A DNA stretch of 64,000 bases from Eutreptiella sp. 'Long Island Sound 2002' (GCA_964036045.1 OZ038385.1:124001-188000); one strand, 5' to 3'; positions 1 to 11,344 are shown, numbered from the stretch's first letter. Notes: a model not told the origin generated them from the letters alone. Numbers and translations are program-made.

Positions 1-589
1 GCGCTGATGGGTGTCTTGCTAGCATTTGATTGTTGATGTTGTACAAATCGTGGTGGATACACAACTAAGAGTGATTCTACACAACGCAAATGGTGTAACG
101 ATTGCCGGCACTATGTGGTTGAGTGATGCAACGGGAGCTGGAGCTAGGAGTATGTACCCTTTGCGAATTGCCGTTAAGGGAACTTTTGAATGAGAGAGCG
201 AATATGGGTACCCAAAACAACTATTTTGTCCGAAAAAGGCCTTTTTCAATGGGTTGGAATGGAGGATATGGTTTCAAAAATTCTAAAAAAATAAAACACA
301 TCGGTTTGTATGGGAGTGAGGCTGAGCATGGGTGTGATGCAACCGAGATGGCTGCAGCTTGTCACGATATTGTCGCATGCACGGAACAACATGTCCAACG
401 AACACTCCCATTCGGACTGTATGTTTTAAGGGCCAAATTGTTCATTGGACACGGGGGGGGGGGGATAATTTGGCTGTGCATCCATGCTCGCTATTGCAAA
501 TTTTGACATAGCTTGTAAATGGCAACCCAATCTAGCCCGGGCACCTCTGGGACGGACAGATTTGATGGGACAACACTATCCTCCATCAA
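1..589. other. No confident gene
   Basis: Short reading frames exist on both strands but none shows a recognisable domain or a convincing start and splice context. A run of 12 G lies at 453-464. The segment lies directly 3' (minus strand) of decayed copy A of the WW/VWAKA family. That frame would continue into it if an in-frame TAG were read through. Confidence 0.4.
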
Positions 590-1340
590 ATCATGGGTTA
601 GCTACGGGGTATCCTCAAAAACATGGCACAAACCCCACACCCCACACCGTGCCTTGGCCCAAATCACGTCACGGTGCTCATCACTGTTGCTATGAGAGTC
701 ATTGAAAGCACTACTATCATCGGCGTCACCCTACATGATTCGTATCAATTTGTGGCCCATCATCAGAGTCGGACTTAGCGTTATCCCTACAGAACACCTC
801 CGCGTCTTTCAATTGGGATAGTGTCAAACCACTTGGAAAGTTGGCGCGGCATGCTTCACGGATAGCATCGTCCGTAATGGCCGCGGAAGCACGCACGACG
901 TAGTTTGCCCGTGCCAAGAACAACAAGAGCCCCAAGCCCAAGCATAACTGTGTTCAACCATGTGTTCAACTTTTCCGCATGAAGCGGGACCACAATGCAC
1001 AACTAAACATTTAGTGGGCACAGTTTCTAGGCTAAGTTGCGTCTCATGCCCATTAGCCATGGGCGCTTTGCGGGCGGCTTGTCTTCTGCACTGCCGGCGC
1101 TGCCTGCGTTCGTGGGCTTGAAGAAGTCCATCACCGTGGACTAATTACCCCGAGGCTGCAATCTGGCCTTTCGCCCGGCAGGTTTTGCCCTTAGGGGGGG
1201 GCGGGGCAGCACGCACAGAGGAATATGAATGCGGGGTTCCTCCCATTGGGAATCTTGTTTGGTGTGGTTCGCATAGAACACACATCCATCAGGGGTTTGT
1301 ATTGTTCCCAACCAAGTGGAAGGGCGTGATGGTGGAGAGG
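590..1340 (-). pseudogene. Decayed copy A of dispersed WW / VWAKA-motif gene family
   Basis: Read on the minus strand, three blocks occur in the same order as in copy D at 44.7-46.2 kb. A WW-domain-like block lies around 1,226-1,332 (TPDGCVFYANH then SQWEEP). A block at 726-941 contains ITDDAIREA, LTLSQLKD and SDSDD. A block at 611-670 contains VIWAKARCGVWGL and HVFED. A segment near 1,100-1,140 reads MDFFKPT, where copy D has LDKYFPK. The blocks are in different frames and a TAG follows HVFEDTP, so this copy is not expressible as one protein without splicing or repair. WW domains bind proline-rich peptides; the rest of the protein is unknown. The aromatic VWAKA block recalls the start of PWWP/Tudor-type domains, but that is only a resemblance. 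Confidence 0.6.
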
Positions 1341-1499
1341 TGGTATGGCCACGAGACGGGGGGTGTGGTGCCTCCTCCGATGATGCCCCCCCCTTGCAGG
1401 GCACTGCCCCGCACGCGACGATGGCCATGGGGGGGATCGCCCTCGACCCGCCTATCCTCCTCAGGGAGGACGTGAAAAAGGGAGCACGGGGCTGGACCC

Positions 1500-1584
1500 A
1501 ACCCCAACTCAAGGGGCCACGCAACAAAGGGTGGATTGCAAGTCCCTAACCCCAACTCAAGGGGCCACGCAACAAAGGGTGGGA
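1500..1584 (+). repeat. Two copies of a CCCCAACTCAAGGGGCCACG unit
   Basis: Two near-identical units, 48 bp apart, share CCCCAACTCAAGGGGCCACG followed by CAACAAAGGGTGG. The core is the same motif that forms the large 41-bp minisatellite at 22.7-25.2 kb and recurs twice at 10.76-10.84 kb. Confidence 0.75.
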
Positions 1585-1624
1585 GTAAAAAAAAGGAAAG
1601 AAAGTGGGAGGCAAAATGTGTTCC

Positions 1625-1978
1625 CCAACAAAGGGGAACAAAATCAGAAGTGGCTGCCTTACCCTTGCCTTCTCGGCGGCCCAAAAGAGGGCGGAAATGC
1701 TACGTCACCCTTGCATACTCGGGGATCCCCAAACAAAGGGGACAAAATCAGAAGTGGCTCCCTCACACCTGCCTTCTTGGGGGCCCACAAGTGGGCGAAA
1801 ATGCTACGTCACCCCTGCATTCTCGGGCATCCCCAAAACAAAGGGGGACAAAATCTGAAGTGGGTACCTCACCCGTGCCTTCTCGGGAGCCCAAAAAAGG
1901 GCGGAAATGCTACATCACCCTTGCATTCTGGGGGCATCCCTAGCTAAGGGGACAAAATCAAAAGTGGCTGAATTGGGG
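1625..1978 (+). repeat. ~105-bp tandem minisatellite, about 3.3 copies
   Basis: The marker AAATCAGAAGTGGCT (or close variants) occurs at 1,641, 1,745, 1,851 and 1,955, giving periods of 104, 106 and 104 bp. Each unit also carries CCTTGCCTTCTCGG, a GTGGGCGGAAATGCTACGTC-like block and ATCCCCAAACAAAGGGGAC. One diverged unit lies at 11.35-11.47 kb and an inverted array at 46.9-47.5 kb. The reading frames here are by-products of the repeat. Confidence 0.85.
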
Positions 1979-2284
1979 GCAATGACAAAACTTTGGATGT
2001 GCAGTCCAAAAGAATACCACCAAAATTTTTCGCAGAAATGGTGTGTCTACGTCGAAAAACACCCTTACAAACCCCCCCACACACCATTTGATCAGCATGC
2101 ACTATGGCTCCACAATCACACACACACACACACGGACATCGACAAGCACATCTTCAAAGACACTCTTGATGCAACACAGAGCCCGACCGGAATGTCATCA
2201 TGTACTCTGACACGTGCAGGGGTGGGGGGGAAACGGTTTGTGGGGGTGGTTGTCTTAGCACGTTTTCCAGCCCCCCCGGAGGGT

Positions 2285-2303
2285 GGCTCCCGTGACGGGA
2301 GCC
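2285..2303. repeat. Short perfect palindrome
   Basis: GGCTCCCG / TGA / CGGGAGCC is a perfect 8-bp-arm inverted repeat just upstream of a 15-G run (2,319-2,333). The half site TCACGGGAGCC recurs near 2,487. Confidence 0.6.
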
Positions 2304-2342
2304 CTGGACGGGCCTACAGGGGGGGGGGGGGGGCACCCCAAC

Positions 2343-2395
2343 ATATATACCTCAAAATGATCAACACGACACGCTGATCATTTTGAGGTATATAT
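2343..2395. repeat. Perfect 21-bp inverted repeat with 11-nt loop
   Basis: The left arm (2,343-2,363; ATATATACCTCAAAATGATC then A) and the right arm (2,375-2,395) are perfectly complementary and separated by 11 nt. The length and perfection are far beyond chance for such a short spacing. It could be a small TIR element remnant or a strong RNA hairpin downstream of the TRPV-like gene (minus strand). No partner copy is seen in this window. Confidence 0.8.
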
Positions 2396-2758
2396 CATGG
2401 GGACATTTTTTGTCAAACTTTTTTGGCTCGGGCCTGTTTTTTTGAGCCAAGACTGGTCCTCAGACTGCCAATTTAAAAGGGTTCTGTCACGGGAGCCCCT
2501 TTCCATACCGCCCCCCCCCCCCTTGGGTAAGGGGGCCCGAATGACCCCCTCCCCCCACAGCAAACCTTTTTCCCACCTTCCAAAAAATCGCATCATCAAC
2601 AGATGCACTCCCACCGACACCAGAGGTGTCACCTGGGCTCCCAGCCCAAGCCCTGGCACATCCCTCTGCGCACGCTGTCAGTCACACTGACATCATCAGG
2701 GTTGTCAGTGGCAACAGGTACATGCACCATATCATCTTCAGTCAAATGTACAGTGCAC

Positions 2759-4069
2759 TCACACGCACATCTTCATGTACACGCTTGCTGACCTCCGTTT
2801 GCTTGTCATTTTCCGGGTTTTCCCATCTGTGGCAATGCCCCCGAAAAAGCTCGCAAAGGCGCTCGCAATCGTGACGGCAAGATCTGGCTTCGTGAATCGT
2901 TGGTCCAAGAACTCCGTCAGATTGTGCTCCCGTGCACAGAGGCAGGCCAGCACCGTTTTGTCGCAGAACCCCTGCGTTTGGCCCACATCATCCAGCATCT
3001 CGACCGGCGCGTCGAGCCCATAGAGCAGGGTCGACTTGCAGTTCACTGGGCCCCAGGCCCACTGGCTGACGGTCCGCTTCATCAGCGCCGAGCGGAACAT
3101 CTCGAACCGCCCCACGGCCGCGGCCAGCGCCATGGGCGACAGGCCCTCTCTGTTGCTGCTGAGCTCCAACGGCATGTGGTCGGCGCTCAGCGCGATCTTG
3201 TCCTCCTCCTCGTGAACGAGCCCCAGCACGAAATCGTACATCTCGCGCAGCCCGTGCAACACCGCGAGATGCAGGACATTGTTGCCGTAGCGGTCTGTGT
3301 CCAGGATCCGCCGGGACTGTTTGGCGCAAATCTTCCGCACCACCTCCTTCTGGTTGGTGGCCACGGCGAACAACAGCGGCTGGCCCCCATAGTACGCCCC
3401 CTCCCCGGGCTTGAAGAAGTCCCCGGTCACTTCAGCGTCCAGGATGGTGTCGTACAACGAAAGCCACTCGCTGTGTTGCTGGGCGCTATCAATGGAGCGG
3501 GGCCACAACAGGTCCAGCAGCTCAAATATGAAGCTCTGGGCGCGGGCGGCGATGGACATGTGGAGGATGTTCTCGCCTCGATAGCGATCACTGGTGTACT
3601 CTAACTTGGCCAGCGCAGGATCCTCTTTGATCAACTCCAGAGCAACGGAGTACCGCTTGTGCAGCACCAGTTTGTGGATGACCGTCGCACCGTCGGTCGT
3701 GCGCTGGTGGAGGGGGCCCACCACCACCGCATCAGAGTTGGCCTCGGCCCCTTTGCCGGCGCGGCGCTGCGCCTTCCGGATCTCCGACCGGATCTTGTAG
3801 TTGATCACCTGCTGAGCCTGTTTATCACCTGACCGGTCTGCAATCAGGGAATGCAGGTAGTCCTGCCTATCGGTGGTTTTGCCCTTGCAACGGGTTGCGA
3901 CAAGTTGCCACTCAGATCCAAATCGCAGTTGGTAGCGGAGTTTGAGGTGGGCGAGAATGAGACAGAACGCGTTCATGAGAGTCAAATGCGATAATACTGC
4001 CGGGATTAGTATTACAATGCAAGCTCCGCATGGTACCTTATTCCGTCCACACTGCCCTTCCCCCGCCAC
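2759..4069 (-). CDS. TRPV-like ankyrin-repeat protein (cytosolic part of a TRP channel or a truncated relative)
   Basis: A 436-codon frame, open from a GTG at 4,069, so the true start or upstream exon is unresolved. Ankyrin-type helices lie at residues ~127-150 (DGATVIHKLVLH), 165-187 (GENILHMSIAAR), 229-250 (GGQPLLFAVATNQKEVV), 261-283 (YGNNVLHLAVLHGLREMYDF) and 309-330 (GLSPMALAAAVGRFEM). They are followed at 337-352 by WAWGPV and LYGLD. In TRPV channels an ankyrin domain with a 'GNTVLH...MYD' repeat is followed by a similar W-x-GPV...LYDL linker before the first membrane helix. No transmembrane segments follow here: the frame ends in TGA after a basic tail. A possible splice donor (GGAG then GTCAGC) lies near the end, so channel exons could exist elsewhere, but none is seen downstream to position 1. 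Base composition is markedly more GC-rich than its flanks, as expected for coding DNA. Confidence 0.55.
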   Translation of the reverse strand: MAGEGQCGRNKVPCGACIVILIPAVLSHLTLMNAFCLILAHLKLRYQLRFGSEWQLVATRCKGKTTDRQDYLHSLIADRSGDKQAQQVINYKIRSEIRKAQRRAGKGAEANSDAVVVGPLHQRTTDGATVIHKLVLHKRYSVALELIKEDPALAKLEYTSDRYRGENILHMSIAARAQSFIFELLDLLWPRSIDSAQQHSEWLSLYDTILDAEVTGDFFKPGEGAYYGGQPLLFAVATNQKEVVRKICAKQSRRILDTDRYGNNVLHLAVLHGLREMYDFVLGLVHEEEDKIALSADHMPLELSSNREGLSPMALAAAVGRFEMFRSALMKRTVSQWAWGPVNCKSTLLYGLDAPVEMLDDVGQTQGFCDKTVLACLCAREHNLTEFLDQRFTKPDLAVTIASAFASFFGGIATDGKTRKMTSKRRSASVYMKMCV

Positions 4070-6059
4070 GCACGCAGACTTCGACCGAGTGCAAAAAGGG
4101 AATCAGGGTGAGAATTTCTCATGAGGAACATCGGCATCTCATAAACAAAGCTGCTTGGAGGCTAACGACCGTGAGTGTGGACCAGCCTTGATGTTGACTT
4201 AGCGATGATGGTTGAAAGCACATCCCATAAATACTTTGGGGGGTGTTACGGTGCTCTCACAGTGCGGCACTTTTTTGATGCTTCTGGTCGCTTTACCCGG
4301 TGAAGAGGCCCTCTGAAAACCTCTACGGCATGAATGCATAGAGGGTTCTGGATGGTGGCGTTGGGTAGGTTATGTCCGCCACGGAGGTGGCATGGGGCAG
4401 GCGTTGTGTGCCAGAGTGCAATTGGGCAGTTTCACCTGGGTGTTTATGCTGCATTCTCTCAGTTTATCCATTTATTCCAAAAGGGGCAAAAAGTAGTGCC
4501 CACGTAAACCCACATGCACACAGTTTGCATGGTGCTTGGTGAGTGCAATAGCAAACCATGTAGGTGCAATTGTTGAAGTACATTACAGGGTGGTGTTCCA
4601 AAACAAACTGATCCAAGACATGGGTAAATTGATCCACAAGTGATCCATGATCACTTGCGGATCACCACCATCGAACCCGCCCCCCTTACCAAATGCACGT
4701 AGCAGCTGAAGGCCTATGGCGTTGACAGATGGGGTTCATTGGGTCTCGTGCTGCCAATGTTGGCGCTGGGCTGGATGCGTAACCTCGTGTTCGCGCCGTG
4801 GGCACTTTGTTGGTCAGTTGAGTTGGAGAAGACGGACACCGCTCCATTCTGCAACGCCGGCTGCAGTTTTGCAGTGTTGATGAATAACCCGTGTTGTAAC
4901 AACGAGAAGCCTGTGGCGGCGGGTTTCCAGGCGCAATATTCTGTGTCGGCGCCGACAAGAGAATCTCGTCGGAGCTGGAACTCGATCCTGGGTCATACCA
5001 TTGTCGATCAACGATGAGTTGAGCCTATGACTCACTTGTGTCATGGCTGTGGAAACTTCTGCAGCTTCGTTCTCAATAACAAACGGCGCTAAGATATCTT
5101 AGTGTCGATTTGTTTTTGCCCAAGTTTGTCTGTGGAGTGTCTTGCTGTCTCGCGAGCCCTTTACTTCTAGAACAACCCATTGAACCATGAGCGGTGATGT
5201 GTTTGCGTTCCAGTAACAAAATCCCACTTAAAAAAAGCAATGCACCCACAGCTGACGTCAAGAAGCACAACATTGAGACGGGGATCCCATCCCCAAACAA
5301 GGCTAAGCAATCAATTCCTTGGAGGGGTTGGAAAATCATTCACCAGAGCCGGGTTCTAGCATCCATTGTCTGTGGCGGTAGGACGTGTTTGGCCGGTCTG
5401 ATAAGCTAATACGCCGGTGCAGGCGCCTTCCTACTCTCATATACCGGCAGGAAATCTGCTACAGAAAGATCCGTTTGCCCCCCCCCCCCCGTCCTGATAT
5501 CCGCTTCTCCTGCTAAGTTGCAACGTTGCAGAAGAAAGACACTGTTGATAAGCGCTCGCCGATGGACATGCTGGACGCTCTAGATTCTCTGCAGGTCGTG
5601 CCCTCTGTAGCTCTCTGAGCTTTGAGCTTCTTGTCTGCCCTCGGCTGAGGCTTGAACAGCCGCTGCTTGCAGCCAGCGTGTTTCACAATACTTCTGTATA
5701 CGAACTATTGCTGTCAGCATCCTTGGCCTGGATGTGAAGTACGGCCTGGCAGACAGGCCTACACTCATTGCCCCCCCCCCCCCCCCCATTCACACGGAGG
5801 TGCTGTTGGTGAGCACCCCCGCTGGAATACAGGAATACAAGGAATACAGGCACCCTGTCAAGAGGTGTTGCTAGAGTACCGCAAGTACCAGCTTCAGGAC
5901 CCTGGCTCTCTCTGGCAGAGGCAGCACTTCTCCTTGGTAGACTGCTTGTGGTGATGTTGGGAGTGCTCTTCCCATAAAGACTTCGAATTCCAGCGCTAGC
6001 TCCATAAAGGATACATGGTTGTCACCAAGTATCCATTGGGGCCTTCCTAGCCACCAAAT
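4070..6059. other. Gene-poor interval
   Basis: No convincing gene. A hydrophobic 88-codon minus-strand frame at 5,073-5,339 has one possible membrane helix but no recognisable family. C runs occur at ~5,478-5,488 and 5,771-5,787 (17 C). Confidence 0.4.
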
Positions 6060-6387
6060 CTAATCACTCCTGAAGGAGTCCTCCCACTCCATTCCACAGA
6101 TTTCATAGCCCGAAATGTCAGCAGTTCCATTGGCGAAGGCCTGGGTAGCGGTCCATACAGGTGGAGATAAGGGTAGGGCCTGTGTTGTCTCGGTGTGGTT
6201 CCCCTGGTGAAGATATCCACTTCCGTTTGCCTGGCACCTAATGCGCATTACAGTATTCCCAAGCCTCATGCCCCAGAGGTCTTCGGGCCAACCGGAACCA
6301 TTCGGTATGACAAACCGAGAAGGCACATTAAGGTCATTGTACAGTAGGCGGTCCGTCAGTAGAGCAGATTTCAGCCTTTGCCAACGC
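6060..6387 (-). pseudogene. Gene fragment with VPSRFVIP...WPEDLWGMRLG motif
   Basis: A minus-strand frame of about 108 codons is closed on both sides (TAG upstream near 6,388). It contains DLNVPSRFVIP, GWPEDLWGMRLG and VMRIRCQ. The pattern VP..FV.P....WP...WG..LG..V..IR is one I associate with short repeated modules in algal and oomycete proteins (helicase-associated-like), but I cannot confirm this without a search. The tail after MRIR is compositionally different, so the conserved part may be an exon ending near an AG/GTGCC junction. No neighbouring exon was found. Confidence 0.35.
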
Positions 6388-6895
6388 TAACAGGTGCCAG
6401 ACTGCATGCCGCTCGTTGACATCACCGCCATTGTGGGTGCGACGTAGCAGCCACAATGGCGAGACAGCACCCCAATACTGCACCCACAAAGCCAACCATG
6501 ACCAGACCACGGCTCGTTAGCGTGTTTCGTGTATCGTCATGCATACGGTTGTCACGTTGTGCCGTCTTCCAACCAACGTTGGAGAATTTCCAGCTTCGAC
6601 TTGACTGTGACATCCGATGCCATCGGGTCACGGCCATATCTGGCATCCGGTTTGGGACGGCCCACAGCACCACACACATGTGGCAAGAGGTGCGGGCGGG
6701 CGATGGGAGTGGCCTGGGACAACATTGACGCATTGGACACCCCTCGACCCAGTGTCATTCCAGCCACAAAAATGGCGGCTATGCAGAGCACGATCACTAC
6801 ATGCTCCATCCACATCCTTGTCCAAACACACTGAAAGCCAGGAAAACAACAGTCAGACGGGCTCACCGTACGACAAAGAATGGGTACACGGAAAA
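6388..6895. other. No confident gene
   Basis: Several overlapping frames on both strands (about 100-150 codons) show no family features or splice support. The minus-strand frame adjoining copy B may be its eroded 3' part. Confidence 0.35.
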
Positions 6896-7460
6896 CCTGC
6901 CCATACGTCATACAAACCAGAATTCTTGTGGCAGGGCACCATAACACAATGTGCAGGCAAAATTGCAGCATGTTCTTGATGTCCTCACTCCCCAATCAGG
7001 GCCACCAGGAGCTGCATTACAGAAGCCCTTCCCAACCTTGCACCTTATCTTAAACAATTGCACATGCTTGCCCTCTGGGGCGGCTTTGGAGCGGCCTTGG
7101 CTGCAGGTTTTGGGACATTGTAAAATAAAGCTGGCCCTCAAATACGAGGCCAAGGCCCCAAGCACCGGGGGCCCGCTATGGCCCTACAATCTGCACCTCG
7201 TCATCCCTACGAGTAGAAGTACCAATAATAGTGGCAGGCACATGGTCACTGGTGGACCAGACATGCTTGACAGCCATGCTAGGAATAGAAGCACCACCCA
7301 TGGCTAAAAATCGCAACAAACCAAACAGCATTGGGTTGTGGTGGCAAGCAAAATGTTGTCAGGAACACAATGAAGTGCCATAGGCATGACCCAGTCTATC
7401 TTTCCCTCTACAATCGACACACAACCACGTCACAATAAATTCTATCAGAGAGAAAAATTG
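6896..7460 (-). pseudogene. Decayed copy B of WW/VWAKA family (C-terminal part)
   Basis: On the minus strand, 7,046-7,090 reads APEGKHVQLFKIRCKVGKGF, matching copy D (APKGKHVQLFKM...KVGKGFY) and copy C. Upstream (7,110-7,205) reads DDEVQIVGP, a TAG, then RAPGAWGLGLVFEG. This is clearly the VEIVWAKA..GIWGLGHVFE block of the other copies, with AAG changed to TAG. Homology with copy C continues upstream through a hydrophobic stretch (MLFGLLRFLAM versus MLFVLMSFSAI) and a GREKEGLGLA-like region to about 7,460. It is a degenerate duplicate; the two copies share >500 bp of order-preserved similarity. Confidence 0.65.
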
Positions 7461-7700
7461 AAATTTCAAACTTTTTCAGGTGCCACTAAATCACCTAAAC
7501 AACCGCAATTTTGGGGTTTTTGGGGGGCCCATGGCTCGGGCTACATGGGCCTAGCAGCCACTACATGGGTCCCCATGGGTACTCAAGTACCTGTATTGTC
7601 ACCAAATGATCACCCAAACCCATCCCAGGGGCGACAGAAGGTTTTCGGAAAAAGTTGAATTTTGAACATTTTTCAGGTGCGACTAAACAGCCTATCCAGC
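7455..7700 (+). repeat. Two ~198-bp spaced copies of a TTTTTCAGGTG-containing block
   Basis: TTCAAACTTTTTCAGGTGCC followed by ACTAAATCACC (7,457-7,495) recurs as a variant with TTTTTCAGGTGCGACTAAAC at 7,655-7,693. Each is followed by GGGCCCATGG-like and GGGTACC-like sequence. The two copies look like an old tandem duplication. Confidence 0.55.
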
Positions 7701-7797
7701 GTGAAAAGAAAACAGCTGAGTCCTCAACGGCAAGGGCCCATGGAGCGGGCCGACCGGGGGTACCCAGAGTTTGGACCAAGAACCCCCGCCAAAGTGT

Positions 7798-7970
7798 TTG
7801 GCTGAGACTGTGCGCCTCGTTAGCGCCAAAATCCCCCCCCCTGTGTCAGCGCCAAACCCCCCCCCCCCCCCCGTGCGCTTCGTTAGCGCCAACCATCCCC
7901 CCCCACCCCTGTGTGCCTCGGCGGCACCAAACCCCCCCCTGTGCGCCTCGGCGGCGCCAAACATCCAAAA
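7798..7970 (+). repeat. GTGCGCCTCGTTAGCGCCAA + poly-C tandem repeat
   Basis: Short units of roughly 30-40 bp read GTGCGCCTCGTTAGCGCCAA followed by a variable C run (7,857-7,872 is 16 C). Later units mutate to CTCGGCGGCGCCAAA. The same unit recurs at 11.67-11.94 kb (same strand) and at 42.88-43.06, 43.53-43.60 and 44.28-44.33 kb (opposite strand). Confidence 0.85.
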
Positions 7971-8039
7971 AAAATTGCCCCAAAAACCCTCTTCTTCCCC
8001 TTTGCTGAGCCGTCTAGTGCATCGCCCCCCACCCAACCT

Positions 8040-10150
8040 TGGGTATGCACCATGTTGTCTGTGCACCCCCAACCCTTCCCTAGCTGCGGCTCACTACGGT
8101 TGATGCGGGGGCCAACCCCCGCATCCCCCTTTACTAACATAACTCCTACAGTGGCTACAAACCGCCTTGTGTGCGCACAATGTTATGTGTGCACCGCCAA
8201 GCACAAATCTGCCATTGTCCCAAGTACAACTGCCACCCCTTCCCACGCTACGCTCGATGCCGGGGCTAGCCCCCACATCCCCCTTCAATACCATGACTCC
8301 TGCGGTGGCTACAGACCGCCTTGTGAGTGCACCGCCCTTGGTACGCACCATCTTGTCTCTGCACCACCAACCCTTCCCTAGCTACGGCTCGCTACAGTGG
8401 CTACAAACCGCCTTGTGTGCGCACCGCGTTGGGTATGCACCATGTTATGTGTGCACCGCTAAGCACAAATCTGGTGTTGTCGCACGTGCAACTGTAAACC
8501 CTTCCCACGCTACGGCTCGCTACGCTCCATATAGGGGCTAGCCTGCGCATCCCCCTTCAATAACATGACTCGTTGGGTGGCTATGGACGGCCTTGTGTGT
8601 GCACCGCCTTGGGGATGCACCATCTTGTGTGTGCACTGCCAACCCTTCCCTAGCTACGGCTCACTACTCTCGATGCGGGGGCCGGCCCCCCCTCACGCCG
8701 ATAGTAACATGACTCCTACGGTGACTACAAACCGCCTTTGGTGTTGTTATGCGTGCACCGCCAAGCACAAATCTACCGTTGTCCCACGTGCAACTGCCAA
8801 CCCTTCCCACGCTAGGACTCGCTACGCTCAATGCGGGGGCCAGCCCCCGCATCCCCCTTCATTAACATGACTCCTGCGGTGGCTATAGACAGCCTTGCAT
8901 GTGCACCGGTTTGTCAATCTTGTCTATGCACCACCAACCCTTCCCTAGCTACGGCTCGCTACGCTTGATGCGTGGGCCAACTCCCCGCAGATTTGTGCTT
9001 GGCTGTGCACACGTAATATGGTGCATACACAATGCGGTGCGCACACAAAGCGGTTTGTAGCCACTACAAGACACCTGTTAGTAAAAGGCGGCAGGGAGTT
9101 GGGCCGTGCATCGAGAGTAGTGAGCCGTAGCTAGGGAAGGGTTGGCAGTGTACACACAAGATGGTGCATCCCCAAGGCGGTGCACACACAAGGCCGTCCA
9201 TAGCCACCCAACGAGTCATGTTATTGAAGGGGGATGCGTGGGCCGGCCCTCACATGGAGCGCAGCAAGCCGTAGCGAGGAAAGGGTTGGCATTTGCACGT
9301 GGGACGAGCGCCAAATTCGTGCTTGGCTGTGCACACGTAATATGGTGCATACACAACGCGGTGCGCACACAAGGCGGTTTGTAGCCACTACAGGCGTGCA
9401 ACCGGCAACCCTTCCCTCGCTACGGCCTGATACGCTCCGTGCGGGAGCCAGCCTGCGCATCCCCCTTCAATAACATGACTCATGGAGTGGCTATGGACGG
9501 CCTTGTCTGTGCAGCGCCTTTGGTATGCACCATGTTATCTGTGCACCCCCAACCCTTCCCTAGCTACGGCTCACTACGGTTGATGCGGGGGCCAACCCCC
9601 GCATCCCCCTTTACTAACATCATTCCTACGGTGGCTACAGATCGCCTTGTGTGCGCACAATGTTGTGTATGCACCATGTTATGTGTGCACCGCCAAGTGC
9701 GAATGTGCCGTTGTCCCATGTGCAACCGCCAACCCTTCCCACGCTGCAGCTCGCTACGCTCGATGCCGGGGCTAGCCCCCGCACCCCCCTTCAATACCAT
9801 GACTCCTGCGGTGGCTACAGACCGCCTTGTGAGTGCACCGCCCTTGGTACGCACCATCTTGTCTGTGCACCGCCGACGCTGCCCTGGCTATGGCTCGCTA
9901 TGCTCGATTGGGGGGCCAGCCCTTGCACCCCCTTGACTAACACGATTCCTACAATGGCTACAGACGGCCTTGTGTGCGCACGGCGTTGGGTATGCGCCAT
10001 GTTATGTGTGCACCGCCAAGCACGAATTTGGCGATGTTCCACGTGCAACTACCAGCCCTTCCCACACTACGGCTCTACGCTCGATGCCAAGGTCAACACC
10101 TGCACCCCCCTTCAATAATGGGACTCATGCAGTGGCTATAGACCACCTTT
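8040..10150. repeat. Complex ~200-bp minisatellite with internal inversion
   Basis: Recurring blocks include GGTATGCACCATGTTATGTG, CACCGCCAAGCACAAATCT, CAACCCTTCCCTAGCTACGG, GGGGCCAGCCCCCGCATCCC and CCTTCAATAACATGACTC, in degenerate order at roughly 200-bp spacing. Between about 8,985 and 9,393 the same blocks are on the opposite strand, then the original orientation resumes. The family reappears inverted at 43.08-44.26 kb. Reading frames here are repeat artefacts. Confidence 0.85.
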
Positions 10151-10755
10151 TGTATGGAGGAATCCTTGCACTGCGCGCTACTTTTAGACTATGTTCCCCC
10201 CGAAGAGCCCCCAGGCACACCCCTTGGAAACGCCCTAAAAATTAGGTGACCCAAACTCACCAATCCAGTAGTCCAAAACTAGCAACATAACCTCGGTGAT
10301 ATACAAAATACATCTAGCAGGCATTATAAATCTGGACATAAAAGAGCAAACCTCCACGCAACATGTTGAAGCACGTTGTGGAAAAATCAGAAGTCAAAAC
10401 CCCTGCTAGGGGTCACCACGATACCCCTCGGTGCCCCTAGTATCTCAAAGTATGGGTCTCTAGTACGGCCAAACACCCAAATAGTTGCACTGCACACGCA
10501 CCGCGGTTAAGGCTCCCCCTATGCACAGCGTACAGACTAGCTTGTGTGCGCACCACGTTGTGTATGCAGCATGTTATCGGTGCACCGACAGGTGGGAATC
10601 TAGCACTATCCCATGTGCATCGTGGTGTATGCGGCCTTTATGAGCGCCATCATTGGCACCAAGTTCATAATCTTTGAAATGCCCCTTGGCACAAAGAGCA
10701 CAACAAATATGCATCAAAAACCACAAAGAAGCGTCTTGTATGGGCGTGCGGATTG
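10151..10755. other. No gene seen
   Basis: Unique-looking AT-richer sequence with a few eroded minisatellite remnants near 10,530-10,600. No coding frame with family features. Confidence 0.4.
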
Positions 10756-10840
10756 TGAGTCCATAACCCCAACTCAAGGGGCCACACATCAAGGTGCATG
10801 GTTTGAGAGTCCATATCCCCAGCTCAAGGGGCAGCACACA
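10756..10840 (+). repeat. Two copies of the CCCCAACTCAAGGGGCC minisatellite unit
   Basis: GAGTCCATAACCCCAACTCA and AGGGGCCACAC, then GAGAGTCCATATCCCCAGCT and CAAGGGGC, repeat ~50 bp apart. The sequence matches the 41-bp array at 22.7-25.2 kb. Confidence 0.7.
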
Positions 10841-11344
10841 GAGCATTACGTGTGAATTTTCCATTATTTGTACAGTCCAAAGAAACAACAATAACAACAA
10901 CAACAACACGTCATAATCCCCCATCGCAAAGGGATTGCATAGAACGACACAACAACGCAATTCAATACATACCGTAACTTTAGGGACACGGTCCACAATT
11001 TGGTATGATTGTCATCGTACCCAAATGATCTTCAAAGCGATGTACACCACTGAAACGAGCGCTGGGTCCGACAGCATTGTGGGCCACTAGTTGGTTTCGC
11101 CCCACACAGACCGCTACCTCGTGCCGGGGCGGAGCTTCGAGGGCGGGACCTTCAAAGAGCAACAAACGATATTTTAAATTGTATAGCCCCTCGTCTTGGC
11201 GCTCAAAGCTTGGACGGTTTGATGGAACAATTTAGTGCGGCAGTTCAAGAGGATCCCGGACTAGGCTCAAACCCCCTAGACAAGGGGCCCCGGGGGCAGA
11301 AGCCAGAGCTGCTTGGTCACGCCAGACCGCTAAATCTCCGTGTT

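Noticed and set aside
4660-4700. Possible tRNA T-arm (GGGTTCGATGG on the minus strand)
   Set aside because: No matching acceptor, D or anticodon arms at the right spacing.
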